Assembly: GCA_050304135.1 (NCBI GenBank)
Contig: JBNLDC010000041.1
Span: 1-64,000, forward strand
Length of the DNA: 64,000 nt
Direction of reading: 5' to 3'
Origin: JAFGNB01 sp050304135
Lineage (GTDB): Bacteria > Fibrobacterota > Chitinivibrionia > Chitinivibrionales > Chitinispirillaceae
Below, one piece after another: positions 17,901 through 26,574 of the stretch. Each line of letters opens with the position of its first letter. The first letter of the stretch is position 1. Below the pieces are notes generated by a model. That model was not told the origin of the DNA. It ran no database searches and saw nothing but the letters and a program-made list of their open reading frames with translations. A program made the translations under genes and the position numbers.

Positions 17901-19615
17901 GTGCAAAGATACCCGCCATTCCTGCAGGATCAACCGGCGACAGGGAATTCTGGGCGAAATGGGTTGTTGCCGATGTCGACGGAAATGAGTATACGACGGT
18001 AACGATCGGTGGACAGGAATGGATGGTGGAGAATCTGAAGACAACCCATTATAGAGACGGAACACCCATTCCGAGGGTGACGGATGATGCAGCCTGGGCT
18101 GCTCTTACCTCTCCCGGGTACTGTTGGTATGATAATGACAGTGCGACGTATAATGCGGATTATGGGATCTTGTATAACTGGTATGCCGTTGCCGATACGA
18201 ACTCCCATATACTTGCTCCGGAGGGGTGGCGGATACCGACCAATGAGGACTGGGAAGAACTCATTGCTTTTCTTGGTGGGGCATCAGTTGCGGGTGGAAA
18301 ACTAAAAGAAGTTGGGACGGAACATTGGAGTTCACCGAATACCGGTGCCACAAATGAGTTTTCGTTTAATGCACTTCCTCCGGGTGCACGATTCGACGAT
18401 GGCATTTCTAGGTGGGTAACGGTATCAACAAATTGGTGGTCAGTATCCGAGTATAGTACCACTTATGCCTGGCAATACAACCTTGTTTATTTTACGGCGA
18501 GTGTTGAGTCTGACTGTTTTTATAAAAATGCCGGGTTCAGTATCCGTTGCATACGCGGTGAACGCACTCATTTCAACGTTACGTTCAATTCCCTGGGGGG
18601 AAGTGTCGTTGCGTCGCAGTCGGTACGCGGAGGTGATTATGCTGTGGCTCCCACGGAACCGACTCGAAATAGTTATTCTTTTACTGGGTGGTTCAAGGAG
18701 CCGGAGTGTACGAACGAGTGGAATTTCGGTGTAGAAACGGTTACTGGACCGGTGGTGTTGTATGCAAAGTGGGTTCCTGTAGGCATGGCATTAATTCCGG
18801 CTAAGGATAGTTCATTTAATATGGGCGGAACCCTTGATAGTACAGAGCAACCAATTCATTCTGTATCTTTCAGTTTCAATTTTTGGATTGATACGACAGA
18901 AGTGACTCAAGGACAATTTCAAGCATTGATGGCATCAACATACGGTGGGTATGTACAACCAATATGGACTGATGCTTACGGATTAGGAGATAATTATCCT
19001 GCTTATAATATTAGCTGGTATAATGCGGTGTTATATTGCAACGCTCGAACAAAGTATTCGGGAAGTCACGATACAGTTTATGAATACACCTCCATTACTG
19101 GCAGTCCTGGCTCAGCTACTTGTGTATTGGAGGGAATTTCAATCAATCTGAACAAAATAGGGTTCCGGCTACCGAATGAGGCAGAATGGGAATATGCTTG
19201 TCGCGGGGGAACAACGACGGATTATTATTGGAATAGGAATTTTGATCCATATCCATTTAGCGTAGCAGATTCGAATGAAATTGACGAGAATGTAGTCTGG
19301 AGTAGAAACTCAGCACCTGATGTGAGCGAACATAGAACGCAAGTGGTTGCAACCAAAATAAAAAACCCTTTCGGCCTTTATAATATGAGTGGAAATGTAA
19401 CTGAGTGGTGTAACGATTGGTACTCACATGATTACTACTCTACAAGTGAACCGATAGATCCAGCTGGACCGTTGAATGGTTCTGACCGTGTATTGCGTGG
19501 TGGAGACTGGTCTGCGAGCGCAAAATGGTTACGTTCTCAGTCTCGGTATCATTATCCTCCATTAGGCTTGACTTTCACCGGGATTCGTTCAGTATTACCA
19601 GTCTCTATTCAATAG
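14933..19615 (+). CDS. 1560-aa mosaic surface protein: Ig, B-repeats, FISUMP, FGE-like
   Basis: A hydrophobic N-terminus (ALAVLVVLLLVYTC) is a membrane anchor or imperfect lipoprotein signal. An Ig-like domain follows (about 150-222, ending TDTGSYFCTATNSYG). Ten InlB/Listeria-Bacteroides B-repeats (about 223-1011) each end in F-x-G-W ... L-Y-A-Q-W. Next come a FISUMP domain (about 1014-1209; GGQEWMVENLKTTHYRDG, GWRIPTNEDWEEL), an eleventh B-repeat (about 1213-1280) and a C-terminal FGE/sulfatase-modifying-factor-like domain (1283-1560; RLPNEAEWEYACRGG, MSGNVTEWC, VLRGGDW). The Cys pair of true FGE is absent (WLRSQSRYHY), so this domain is probably structural or binding. It likely works in adhesion or carbohydrate contact outside the cell. 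The last ~830 bases are clearly more AT-rich than the rest. Confidence 0.9.
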   Translation: MMKQHTDIITALAVLVVLLLVYTCTVVRDHPLDEQSDSYVVPEITIDSLLSSIPSEDTIHFDSGSIVFTTGEYVQEFRVRLSDDETWNDTQWQAGQEFHLTDLEDGAYSLTLQTRYRSGEDITESHYTFYVLTAGYKPASTDTADSTILFVPGNSRELPVDFTGLGPLTIQWYHSDSALDDNDTSILILDDLSTTDTGSYFCTATNSYGVAQSRRFILVQAPQYRVVYHSNDADSGKVPVDDSLYLEGDKVLTLNNSGDLKRKGYTFAGWRTTLDDDAAFYGVDAKMTVGDTDLILYVWWTDRMVYSLTYHSNGAGSGTVPVDGNVYISGTAVTVLGNTGNLEKPDTVFDGWSRDSSGTGKLYAADDTVIIGEADLSLYAQWRKITRYHIYYEANGADDGDIPVDSTGYQLGAMVGVAGNTGDLTRSGYTFTGWNTASDGSETDYRENDSLSIHGDITLYAQWTDNPTFTVTYESNGAESGDIPVDSWRYEEGDTVTVATNSGSLTIAGEFFTGWNTAENGDEGTAYTPGATFIMGTEDVTLYARWTANPVYTITYLGNGNTGGEVPGAVSDEAGVRIAVAARGSMVNKGHRFTGWNSSADGSGAEYAANDTFTIEERDDSLYAQWEINRYTVSYDGNSDNVTGVPQSTTHRYNSEITLDDGVPERIGHTFFRWNTSENSDGEDYQPGGRYTVGADDITFYARWNVNRYAVSYNGNGNTGGAAPAPDTISYGDSTVITGKGNLLRTSWSFTGWNTEPDGSGTGYLPDTTILMGAEDKELFAQWEKNDYTVTFIKNDTAATGNMSGQTIEFDATDALDDNGFSKTGWSLSGWATSADGPVVYDDGADYTMGAGDDTLYAQWIINSYSVVFMKNGSSVSGNMDPQTIEYDATVALNDIGYTRTGYSFAGWAAAPSGSVEYDNGADYTMGLGDDTLYAQWTAIDYSITYHLNGGTNGGNPASYSVESAAITLAAASKTTYIFRGWYDNVNLTGAKIPAIPAGSTGDREFWAKWVVADVDGNEYTTVTIGGQEWMVENLKTTHYRDGTPIPRVTDDAAWAALTSPGYCWYDNDSATYNADYGILYNWYAVADTNSHILAPEGWRIPTNEDWEELIAFLGGASVAGGKLKEVGTEHWSSPNTGATNEFSFNALPPGARFDDGISRWVTVSTNWWSVSEYSTTYAWQYNLVYFTASVESDCFYKNAGFSIRCIRGERTHFNVTFNSLGGSVVASQSVRGGDYAVAPTEPTRNSYSFTGWFKEPECTNEWNFGVETVTGPVVLYAKWVPVGMALIPAKDSSFNMGGTLDSTEQPIHSVSFSFNFWIDTTEVTQGQFQALMASTYGGYVQPIWTDAYGLGDNYPAYNISWYNAVLYCNARTKYSGSHDTVYEYTSITGSPGSATCVLEGISINLNKIGFRLPNEAEWEYACRGGTTTDYYWNRNFDPYPFSVADSNEIDENVVWSRNSAPDVSEHRTQVVATKIKNPFGLYNMSGNVTEWCNDWYSHDYYSTSEPIDPAGPLNGSDRVLRGGDWSASAKWLRSQSRYHYPPLGLTFTGIRSVLPVSIQ

Positions 19616-19886
19616 AATCCTTTGAATTTTGTCCATTAAATCGAAAGTTGTCAAAATTCCGATCGGGATAATAACGAATAAGTGCAGGCTACTATCATAC
19701 ATCAACGGTTCATCTCAATATGATGCAGCTGTTTCACCTTCCACTTGGACACCAATTTTCTTAGGTTTAATGGCATGATATTGAGGATTTGTTTTTCCAT
19801 TGAATGGAACTTTAAAATTCCTCCTCTGGTTGATGGTGACTTCCTTCCGTACGCCACAGAACACACCCCATCCTTACCGACACGCA
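19616..19886. other. non-coding stretch between surface protein and tRNA
   Basis: No convincing gene. An inverted pair GAATTTTG / CAAAATTC lies just after the surface-protein stop (about 19623-19659) but has no T-run, so it is a weak terminator at best. Confidence 0.35.
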
Positions 19887-19928
19887 TAAAAAAAAGAGAC
19901 CCGTTCACTGAACAGGTCTCCTTTTTTA
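19887..19928. terminator. bidirectional intrinsic terminator
   Basis: An 11-bp stem (GAGACCCGTTC / GAACAGGTCTC, one G-T pair, 3-nt loop) at 19896-19920 is flanked by A8-9 on the left and a T-run on the right. It can end transcripts from both sides: the tRNA on the minus strand and any read-through from the surface-protein gene on the plus strand. Confidence 0.85.
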
Positions 19929-20005
19929 TGGTCGGGGTGACTGGATTCGAACCAGCGGCCACTTGAACCCCATTCAAGTGCGCTACCAGACTGCGCTACA
20001 CCCCG
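19929..20005 (-). tRNA. tRNA-Pro (anticodon GGG)
   Basis: Read on the minus strand, a complete cloverleaf begins CGGGGTG and ends CACCCCG-A followed by an encoded CCA. The D arm is GCGC-AGTCTGGTA-GCGC, the anticodon stem CTTGA/TCAAG with loop ATGGGGT (anticodon GGG), and the T arm GCTGG-TTCGAAT-CCAGT (with one weak pair). A strong terminator follows 3' of it. The open frames crossing it are translation artefacts of the tRNA. Confidence 0.95.
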
Positions 20006-20294
20006 ACAAATTTTAAGAAGCAAAAAATACATCCAACCCGGAAGCAGGGCAAGGTCGTTATTCCGGTGTCATTAAAATAGCTGGTTATTTACATCCCGTC
20101 TGGCAAATTTTTCCTCATCTCCCGGCAGATGCTGCCCTGATTTCCCCCGTTCTCCTTAACCGCTCAAGTACTGCGACCGGGAACCGCTGTTGTAACTCAC
20201 TGATAATTAATGATAAAATTGAATCCGTTCACCGCAGTGTTTCTGGCATATCGGTTGCACTGCACTTTGTTGCTATTTCGGCCTGGGAGCTTGT

Positions 20295-20873
20295 ATGAAT
20301 CTGAAGATGAAAGACTTTATCGCTATCGCGGTGGCAACGGTTGCCACGTTTCCGGTATTGTACCTGGTGATGCTGTTTGTTACCGGTGCGGCGCGCATTG
20401 AATTTCAGCGTCCGAAGGATGACGGCGAGAAGCAGCAGAAAGTCGAAATGGTGAAACGATCCGCCCGGAAGGATTCCCTTGCTCTCAGAAATTCAAAGAC
20501 GTTTCAGGCGTTGCAATTGGAGCGGGCGGAGCTGGAGAAGGAACGTCAGCGTATGCGCGAGCAGCAGGAACGGATCAATCTGCTGCAGTCAGAGGTTGAG
20601 CAGGAGCGTACATTGCTCTCTGAGGAACGGCATAAATTCGAGAGTGCGGTGCAGAAAAGCGACTCGCTCGGGAGTAAAAAGATCAAGGATCTGGCAAAAA
20701 TGTACGCCGCGATGCGGCCTTCCGAAGCTGCCTCCATTCTGAGCACACTCAATGACCGGATGGTGGCGAACGTGCTCAAGGCGATAAATGACGACCGGCA
20801 GAAAGCGAAAATTCTGGGGGCGCTTTCAACCGATAAGGCAGCCAGGATCAGCAGGATCATCGGCGCTCCGTAA
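20295..20873 (+). CDS. MotE-like flagellar protein (membrane-anchored coiled coil)
   Basis: One N-terminal membrane segment (IAIAVATVATFPVLYLVMLFV), a long charged coiled coil (about 50-125), and a compact C-terminal helical domain (LAKMYAAMRPSEAASILSTL ... AKILGALSTDKAARISRI). The last is the MgtE-N/MotE-type fold in which M-x-P-x-x-A/V-A is conserved. In other bacteria MotE-like proteins stabilise or support the stator and lie near fliJ/fliK. Here it begins the flagellar cluster, just before fliK. The GGGAG ribosome site before the ATG at 20295 favours this start over upstream ones. Confidence 0.75.
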   Translation: MNLKMKDFIAIAVATVATFPVLYLVMLFVTGAARIEFQRPKDDGEKQQKVEMVKRSARKDSLALRNSKTFQALQLERAELEKERQRMREQQERINLLQSEVEQERTLLSEERHKFESAVQKSDSLGSKKIKDLAKMYAAMRPSEAASILSTLNDRMVANVLKAINDDRQKAKILGALSTDKAARISRIIGAP

Positions 20874-20951
20874 TTTTTACAGGGTATGAAAAGCCTGAAT
20901 TTCAGGCGTGGTTACTGATAAAAACATTAACAGAGGAGAGGAGGTGATGAG

Positions 20952-22646
20952 ATGAGAACTGATGCGATGGAATCTTTTTTCGGTGGTAATGGAAAGGCGG
21001 CTGCGCGGATGGACTGTACGGGTTTTCAGAAGAGAAACAGTACCGGTACGGAGTCGGCGGCAAGGCAGGATCAGGCTGCCGGAAAAAGACCGTTTGAAAA
21101 GGCACTGGCAGAGGTTACTGCCGAAAATGTCGCGGCACACCGGAGTACGAAATCAACGGTGGCAAAGCGCGAAAACGGTAGTGTCAAAACCAGCCGGGAG
21201 ACGGATAAAGCTAATTCTTTGAAAGAGGAAAACCGTGAAACGGCGCAGATCCCCGAGGAGCTGCTGCAGTTGTTACTGGGTACTATTTCCGAATCAAAGG
21301 AGGAGACGCCGGTTGCGGAGAACATGTTGATCAGCGATGATGTTGCCGACAGTGCGGAAGCCATAGTAGGCGAGGCATTGACCGTGATATCAGAAGCTCT
21401 CGGCATTTCCATATTCGGAAACCTCGAGGAGCTTTCCCTTAAAGAGGTGGGGAAGGATACTCAGGAACAGTTTGCCGAAATAGTTTTCACTCTCAGGAAA
21501 ATGCTGCAGGCATTTGAATCAAGCCGTGAACAGGGTATGCCGATTGAGTTGCCGACGGGTACGGTGCAGGGTGAGGGAATAGATGCACTGGCCGATGTCC
21601 TTCGGGTAAGCGTGTTTAAAATCGAGGTTGCCAGTTCAATGCTTGGCATTGCCGAACCGGTGCAGAAGCAGGTTGCGATGCAGATGGAGGTTTTTCAGGC
21701 CAGTGGTATTGTACAGGCTACCGATCCTTCCACGATCATGATGGCTTCGCAGCATACGGAACGGTTGTTCCAGGGAATGTTCTCCGGGGATAAGACGTCG
21801 TCGGAGCTCACCGCACTGGTGCAGCAGGTGAAAAAACTGCTTGCCGAGCATGGTGAAGACACTTCGGGGATCACCGTTGCAACATCTTCGGATGTAAAAT
21901 CGGCCCCCCTCAAAGGCGATCTGCAGCAATTTGACGCAACGGTGTATCGTGCAATGCTCAAGATCGACAAGGAGGTGAAGGTTGAGCAGGAAAACGGTCA
22001 GGCGGTTATTGCCGGCGATAAAGAGGGACCGGTGAAATTGGCCAAACCGATCATTACGGTCGCACAGGATCCCGCAGTGGTGAAGGGTGCGCAGGACGCC
22101 GATACCAACGCGGTTTCGGCGGTTCAACCCGGCGTACAGTTCGGTACAGCCATCGGCAGCGAGACACGAATATCGTCTACGCTCATGCGGATGACCGATG
22201 AAACTGTGATGGAGCAGATTACCGGCAAACTGCAGACTGCGGTGCGGTCGGGAATGTCGGAGGTCAGGATTCAGCTGCGGCCGGAGTCACTCGGTGAAGT
22301 CTCTATGCGCATCCGCATGGAGGGTGATGTCGTCCTGGCAAAAATAGAGGTGCAGAATCAGCAGGTGAAGGAAATCATGGAGAGAAACCTTCCGATGCTC
22401 AAGGATGCGCTGGCACAGCAGAATCTCAACACCGGGGCGTTTGATGTTCAGGTAAACAGTGGTAACGGGCGTCACTTCGGTAACATGCCCCATTCACCCT
22501 GGAGTCAGGAGGAGACCGCAGGAAATAGCACGAGCGGTCAGGGAAAAGAAGATGAGGAGCACGGCTACACCGGAGAACAGGGGCGCCGCCCGGGGTCAGA
22601 TACCGGGAGACGGTTCGGCAGTAACAGTGTTGAATATTTCGCATAA
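20952..22646 (+). CDS. fliK: flagellar hook-length control protein FliK
   Basis: A 564-aa, low-complexity, hydrophilic protein with the Flg_hook (FliK_C) domain at about 430-505: EVRIQLRPESLGEVSMRIRM ... VKEIMERNLPMLKDAL. This is the domain that contacts FlhB to switch export specificity when the hook is complete. The N-terminal ruler part is poorly conserved, as usual. The tail is Gly/Ser/Glu rich. An excellent GAGGAGGTGAT ribosome site lies before the ATG at 20952. It is followed at 15 bp by flgD, the hook cap gene. Confidence 0.88.
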   Translation: MRTDAMESFFGGNGKAAARMDCTGFQKRNSTGTESAARQDQAAGKRPFEKALAEVTAENVAAHRSTKSTVAKRENGSVKTSRETDKANSLKEENRETAQIPEELLQLLLGTISESKEETPVAENMLISDDVADSAEAIVGEALTVISEALGISIFGNLEELSLKEVGKDTQEQFAEIVFTLRKMLQAFESSREQGMPIELPTGTVQGEGIDALADVLRVSVFKIEVASSMLGIAEPVQKQVAMQMEVFQASGIVQATDPSTIMMASQHTERLFQGMFSGDKTSSELTALVQQVKKLLAEHGEDTSGITVATSSDVKSAPLKGDLQQFDATVYRAMLKIDKEVKVEQENGQAVIAGDKEGPVKLAKPIITVAQDPAVVKGAQDADTNAVSAVQPGVQFGTAIGSETRISSTLMRMTDETVMEQITGKLQTAVRSGMSEVRIQLRPESLGEVSMRIRMEGDVVLAKIEVQNQQVKEIMERNLPMLKDALAQQNLNTGAFDVQVNSGNGRHFGNMPHSPWSQEETAGNSTSGQGKEDEEHGYTGEQGRRPGSDTGRRFGSNSVEYFA

Positions 22647-22661
22647 AGGGAGGAGGTGAAT

Positions 22662-23906
22662 ATGGCTGGAGTAGCAAGTGTTTCGTCGACGATTGATCAA
22701 TTGACAAAGTCGCAGGAGCCTTACACTGCGACCGCGGCAATCAATGACGGGGTGATCGATGAGGCAAGTTCCTCGGTAACGGGTGACCGGAACACCGATC
22801 TGTTTGATTTGTCGGGAAACACGCTGGGGAAGGATGAATTTCTGAAGTTGCTGGTAACGCAACTGCAGTATCAGGATCCGCTCAATCCTATGGAGAACAC
22901 CGAGTTTATTTCACAGCTTGCACAGTTCAGCGCACTTGAGAACAGTACCAATGTGGAAAAAGCGATCGGTGACCTGGGTGACTCGTTCAAGAGTACGGTT
23001 GATGCACAGCAGTACAGTGCCCAATCAATGAACAATACCGCTGCCGTATCGCTCATCGGTAAGGAGGTCCGCATGCGGCAGACCACTATCAGCTGGTATG
23101 CCTCGGCGGGTGAATCGGTACCGATCAATGTGCACCTGGGGAACAACAACTCGGCAGTGGTCGAGATCGTCAATCGTGACGGTGAGGTGGTAAAGACCCT
23201 CGAAGCCTCGGGTAAGGACAGTGAAAACTCCGTGGCGATCTCGTGGGACGGCTCTACCGATCAGGAGACGGTGGCACCGAGCGATATCTACGAAATCCGT
23301 ATTCAGGGTCAGGAGGAACACCCGGAACTGTATGCCTATGCGCAGGATGTGGTGGAAGGGGTACGGTTCAGTCCGGATGGTGCACTGGTGAAAATAGGCG
23401 GTCAGGAACTCTCGATCGGTAATGTGCTCGATGTTTCGATCGGCAGTGCTTCCGGCAGCGCGGGGGGATTATCGCCCTCATCGGCAGTAACCCTGCTCGG
23501 GAAACAGGTACGCATGCGCCAGTCGTCGGTATCATTCCGCGGGCTCGCTAATGAGCAAGTCGCCGTCAATGTTGAAGCCGGTGCGCGGCAGTATGTCCAG
23601 ATGGAGCTGGTGGATACTGCAGGGCAGGTTGTCTATTCGGCATCAACGCAGGTTAATGAGGATGGTATTGCACAGTTTGTGTGGAATGGTCTGAAAAATG
23701 ACGGGACCTATGCAGACCCGGCGCAGTATCGCGTCAGACTGGCGGGTGAGGAGAGTGATCCTTCTCTGTATGCCTATTCGGAAGGAATTGTCAGTGGAAT
23801 CGCCAATCTTAACGGCGACGCACGGTTGCGGGTTGGCAATTATACGGTTCCCCTGAGCAGCATTATCGATATCGCCGATGCGGGAACGGAGGTGAGCGGA
23901 GTATGA
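22662..23906 (+). CDS. flgD: flagellar hook-capping protein FlgD with duplicated distal module
   Basis: The ATG at 22662 is 6 nt after AGGGAGGAGG; a GTG at 22656 would have no spacing. The N-terminal assembly domain is classic (GKDEFLKLLVTQLQYQDPLN, NTEFISQLAQFSALE). It is followed by two tandem copies of the tudor/FnIII-like module: about 129-258 starting VSLIGKEVRMRQ, and about 276-406 starting VTLLGKQVRMRQ. Each has the sequence (Y-A-Y-A/S) before its end. Ordinary FlgD has one such module and about 230 residues; this one has 414. FlgD caps the growing hook. Its stop overlaps the next start by 4 bp. Confidence 0.92.
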   Translation: MAGVASVSSTIDQLTKSQEPYTATAAINDGVIDEASSSVTGDRNTDLFDLSGNTLGKDEFLKLLVTQLQYQDPLNPMENTEFISQLAQFSALENSTNVEKAIGDLGDSFKSTVDAQQYSAQSMNNTAAVSLIGKEVRMRQTTISWYASAGESVPINVHLGNNNSAVVEIVNRDGEVVKTLEASGKDSENSVAISWDGSTDQETVAPSDIYEIRIQGQEEHPELYAYAQDVVEGVRFSPDGALVKIGGQELSIGNVLDVSIGSASGSAGGLSPSSAVTLLGKQVRMRQSSVSFRGLANEQVAVNVEAGARQYVQMELVDTAGQVVYSASTQVNEDGIAQFVWNGLKNDGTYADPAQYRVRLAGEESDPSLYAYSEGIVSGIANLNGDARLRVGNYTVPLSSIIDIADAGTEVSGV

Positions 23907-24328
23907 GTACATCAGGGATGAACAGTGTTTCGATGCAGCAGCTGATTGCTTCACACCGGGCGGCAGTAATCCGGCCGATCGGTCCCGGAACAGTCAGTGG
24001 CACGCAATCGGCCCGGCAGGGGCAGGCAAAGAGCGGTGGTGAGTTTTCCGAACTTCTGCAGTCCCGTATGGGTGATGTCAGGTTCTCGGCGCATGCGGCC
24101 ACCAGGATGAAAAGCCGCAGTATGGATATCACGCCCGAGATGATGGGGAAGCTGCAGAAAGCAGTGGACGGAGCGGCAGGGAAGGGGGCGAAGGATTCGC
24201 TGATTCTGCTGAAGGACTATGCTTTTATTGTGAATATTCCAAACAGGACGGTAGTAACTGCAATGGACGGCGCAAGTATGAAGGAAAACATTTTCACGAA
24301 CATCGATAGCGCGGTTGTTGCGGATTGA
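23903..24328 (+). CDS. TIGR02530-type flagellar operon protein
   Basis: The C-terminal half with FSAHAATRMKSRSMDITPEM, LLKDYAFIVNIPNRTVVTAM and ENIFTNIDSAVV is the hallmark of the small flagellar-operon proteins placed between flgD and flgE in Firmicutes, Thermotogae and others. The N-terminal 50 residues are variable. The start ATG overlaps the flgD stop and has a GGAGGTGAGC site. The molecular role is not known; position and size (141 aa) suggest a part in hook assembly. Confidence 0.82.
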   Translation: MSTSGMNSVSMQQLIASHRAAVIRPIGPGTVSGTQSARQGQAKSGGEFSELLQSRMGDVRFSAHAATRMKSRSMDITPEMMGKLQKAVDGAAGKGAKDSLILLKDYAFIVNIPNRTVVTAMDGASMKENIFTNIDSAVVAD

Positions 24329-24441
24329 ACGGTACAGGACCGCTACGTCTGATTAAGACATAGCGGATGTACGAACCGCCGAACGACGGAAGCGGTTCAA
24401 ACTATCAGATACGCACTACCGCCTCGGGTGAGGAGGTACTT

Positions 24442-26559
24442 ATGGTCAGGTCACTTTATGCGGGAATCAGCGGACTGCGGAACCATCAGGTTGCTATGGA
24501 CGTTACAGGCAACAACATTGCCAACGTCAATACCGTAGGTTTCAAGTCGGGGCGCGTTACTTTCGAAGAATCTATGTCACAGCTGTTACAGGGTGCTTCC
24601 CGTCCTGCCGGAAATGCAGGCGGTACCAATCCGTTGCAGGTCGGACTCGGAATGTCGGTCGGTTCGATCGACACGATTCTTTCACAGGGAAACCTGCAGA
24701 CAACAGGCCAGATAACCGATCTGGCGCTCGAAGGTAAAGCCTATTTTGCCTTTTCAAACGGTGAAGGAAATTTCTACGGACGTAATGGGGCACTGCAACT
24801 CGATTCGCTGGGCAGGATCGTTTCGCCCACGAACGGGTACCGGCTACAGGGGATGATGGCTGCAACCGACGGCACCTATCCGGCTGGAACCGCGATCGGC
24901 GATCTGCGGATTCCCTATGGCGAAAAATCTCCCGCCCGGGAGACGAGCATGGTCCGGTATGCCTGTAACCTCGACAGTGATTCCGACGGACTCGGTACGG
25001 TGACTCACTCGAACCGGTACCTTGCCCAGGCTGAAGATACCGATACCATCACCGCGCTCTTTGATCAGGACGGTAATGATCTGGGTATCCAGAGCGGTGA
25101 TCAGTTGTATGTGTCAATCGCCGGTTCCGACCCCGGTACGATAACGGTGACACCGACCATGACGATGGCCGATCTCGCCGCTGAGATACAGACCTATCTG
25201 CGAACCCAAATGGGAAACAACTTCATCAGTGTCAATGCGAACAACGGCGATTTTACCGTTGATGCATCGTTGCTCAACCCGGCTGATTCAATCGTCGGAT
25301 TGCAGATCAGCAGCAACCGGCCCGGTTCCAATTCCTATGTTTCCAATGCGTTTTCGTTTCCACCGTCAATCGATGGCGGAAATTCCCAGACCGTCACCGG
25401 GTTCCGTTCTCCGGCAACCGAAACCGATAATCTCGCCGATATTTTCGATGCGAACGGACAGACGCTCGGTCTTGAATCCGGTGACGAAATCAACATCAAC
25501 GGCTCAGTCGGGGGAACCAATATTTCAACCACCACCGGCACCTACAACGATCCTGCGGATCCGAATACACTGGTGACGCTCGGCGATCTCACCACCCTCA
25601 TTCAGCAGGCATTCCGTCTGCCTCAGACCGATGGCACACTCTACGACAACCCCTCGGTGAGTGTCAACAACGCCAACACCGACGACGACCGGATTCCTGA
25701 CGGATCGATCGTAATACGCGGGCAGCGGGAAGAGGCGTTCGCCGTCAACAGTGTCTCGATCAGTGCCACCGATTCGAACAATACCGTTCCCGCACCACGC
25801 GTTTTCAACGCGAACATGGCATTTACCGAGATTCAGACGGCACGTGACACCGGTACTCAGAGTACCTCGATCGTCGTATACGATGAATCAGGTGATTCCC
25901 ATTCGATTACCACGACCTTTACCCATTCCGGTACCCCGGGAGAGTGGCTCTGGGAGATTACCACCGAGGGCGGTGAACAGATTATCGGTGGAAACCGGGG
26001 ACGAATCACTTTTGGACAGGACGGGTCTCCCTCTTCGTTCACGTTCGATGACAATTCGACCACCTTTCGGTTCGATCCGATGAACGGTTCGAATGCGGTC
26101 AGCATCAATCTTGATGTCGGGACACCCGGGTCATACCGCGGGGTAACTCAGTTCCGCTCCCCTTCAACAACGGTCGCCCGTGAACAGGATGGGTATCCGA
26201 TGGGAAAACTGCAGGAAATTTCGATAGATGAGTACGGCGAGATTTCCGGCGTATATACCAACGGTATCTCGAAATCGATCGCCCGGATCTTTGTGGCTGA
26301 GTTGAATAACCCGGCCGGGCTCATGAAGGTGGGTGACAGCATGTACTCGGTTTCCAACAACAGTGGCGAGGCGGTACTGCTTCGTCCGGGTATCGGAAGC
26401 TCGACCACTATCAAACCGGGGGCACTCGAAATGTCCAATGTCGAACTGGCGACCGAATTCACGAATATGATCACGACACAGCGTGGGTTCCAGGCGAATG
26501 CCCGGGTCATAACTACCAGTGACACCATGCTGCAGGAACTGGTGCAACTGGTTCGGTAA
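24442..26559 (+). CDS. flgE: flagellar hook protein FlgE
   Basis: The ATG at 24442 follows GAGGAGGT and gives the canonical N-terminus (MVRSLYAGISGLRNHQVAMD, then the VTGNNIANVNTVGFK rod motif); the longer frame is not needed. The end has the Flg_bbr_C domain (NVELATEFTNMITTQRGFQA, TSDTMLQELVQLVR). The middle 550 residues include FlgE D2-like modules and are longer than in E. coli, giving 705 aa in total, as in spirochaetes and related phyla. It forms the hook, exported by the flagellar type III system. A palindromic repeat follows it. Confidence 0.93.
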   Translation: MVRSLYAGISGLRNHQVAMDVTGNNIANVNTVGFKSGRVTFEESMSQLLQGASRPAGNAGGTNPLQVGLGMSVGSIDTILSQGNLQTTGQITDLALEGKAYFAFSNGEGNFYGRNGALQLDSLGRIVSPTNGYRLQGMMAATDGTYPAGTAIGDLRIPYGEKSPARETSMVRYACNLDSDSDGLGTVTHSNRYLAQAEDTDTITALFDQDGNDLGIQSGDQLYVSIAGSDPGTITVTPTMTMADLAAEIQTYLRTQMGNNFISVNANNGDFTVDASLLNPADSIVGLQISSNRPGSNSYVSNAFSFPPSIDGGNSQTVTGFRSPATETDNLADIFDANGQTLGLESGDEININGSVGGTNISTTTGTYNDPADPNTLVTLGDLTTLIQQAFRLPQTDGTLYDNPSVSVNNANTDDDRIPDGSIVIRGQREEAFAVNSVSISATDSNNTVPAPRVFNANMAFTEIQTARDTGTQSTSIVVYDESGDSHSITTTFTHSGTPGEWLWEITTEGGEQIIGGNRGRITFGQDGSPSSFTFDDNSTTFRFDPMNGSNAVSINLDVGTPGSYRGVTQFRSPSTTVAREQDGYPMGKLQEISIDEYGEISGVYTNGISKSIARIFVAELNNPAGLMKVGDSMYSVSNNSGEAVLLRPGIGSSTTIKPGALEMSNVELATEFTNMITTQRGFQANARVITTSDTMLQELVQLVR

Positions 26560-26574
26560 ATAGTTTTGCATAAG

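Noticed and set aside
19702..19977. Minus-strand frame containing VAAGSNPVTPTI
   Set aside because: Known translation artefact of a tRNA gene.
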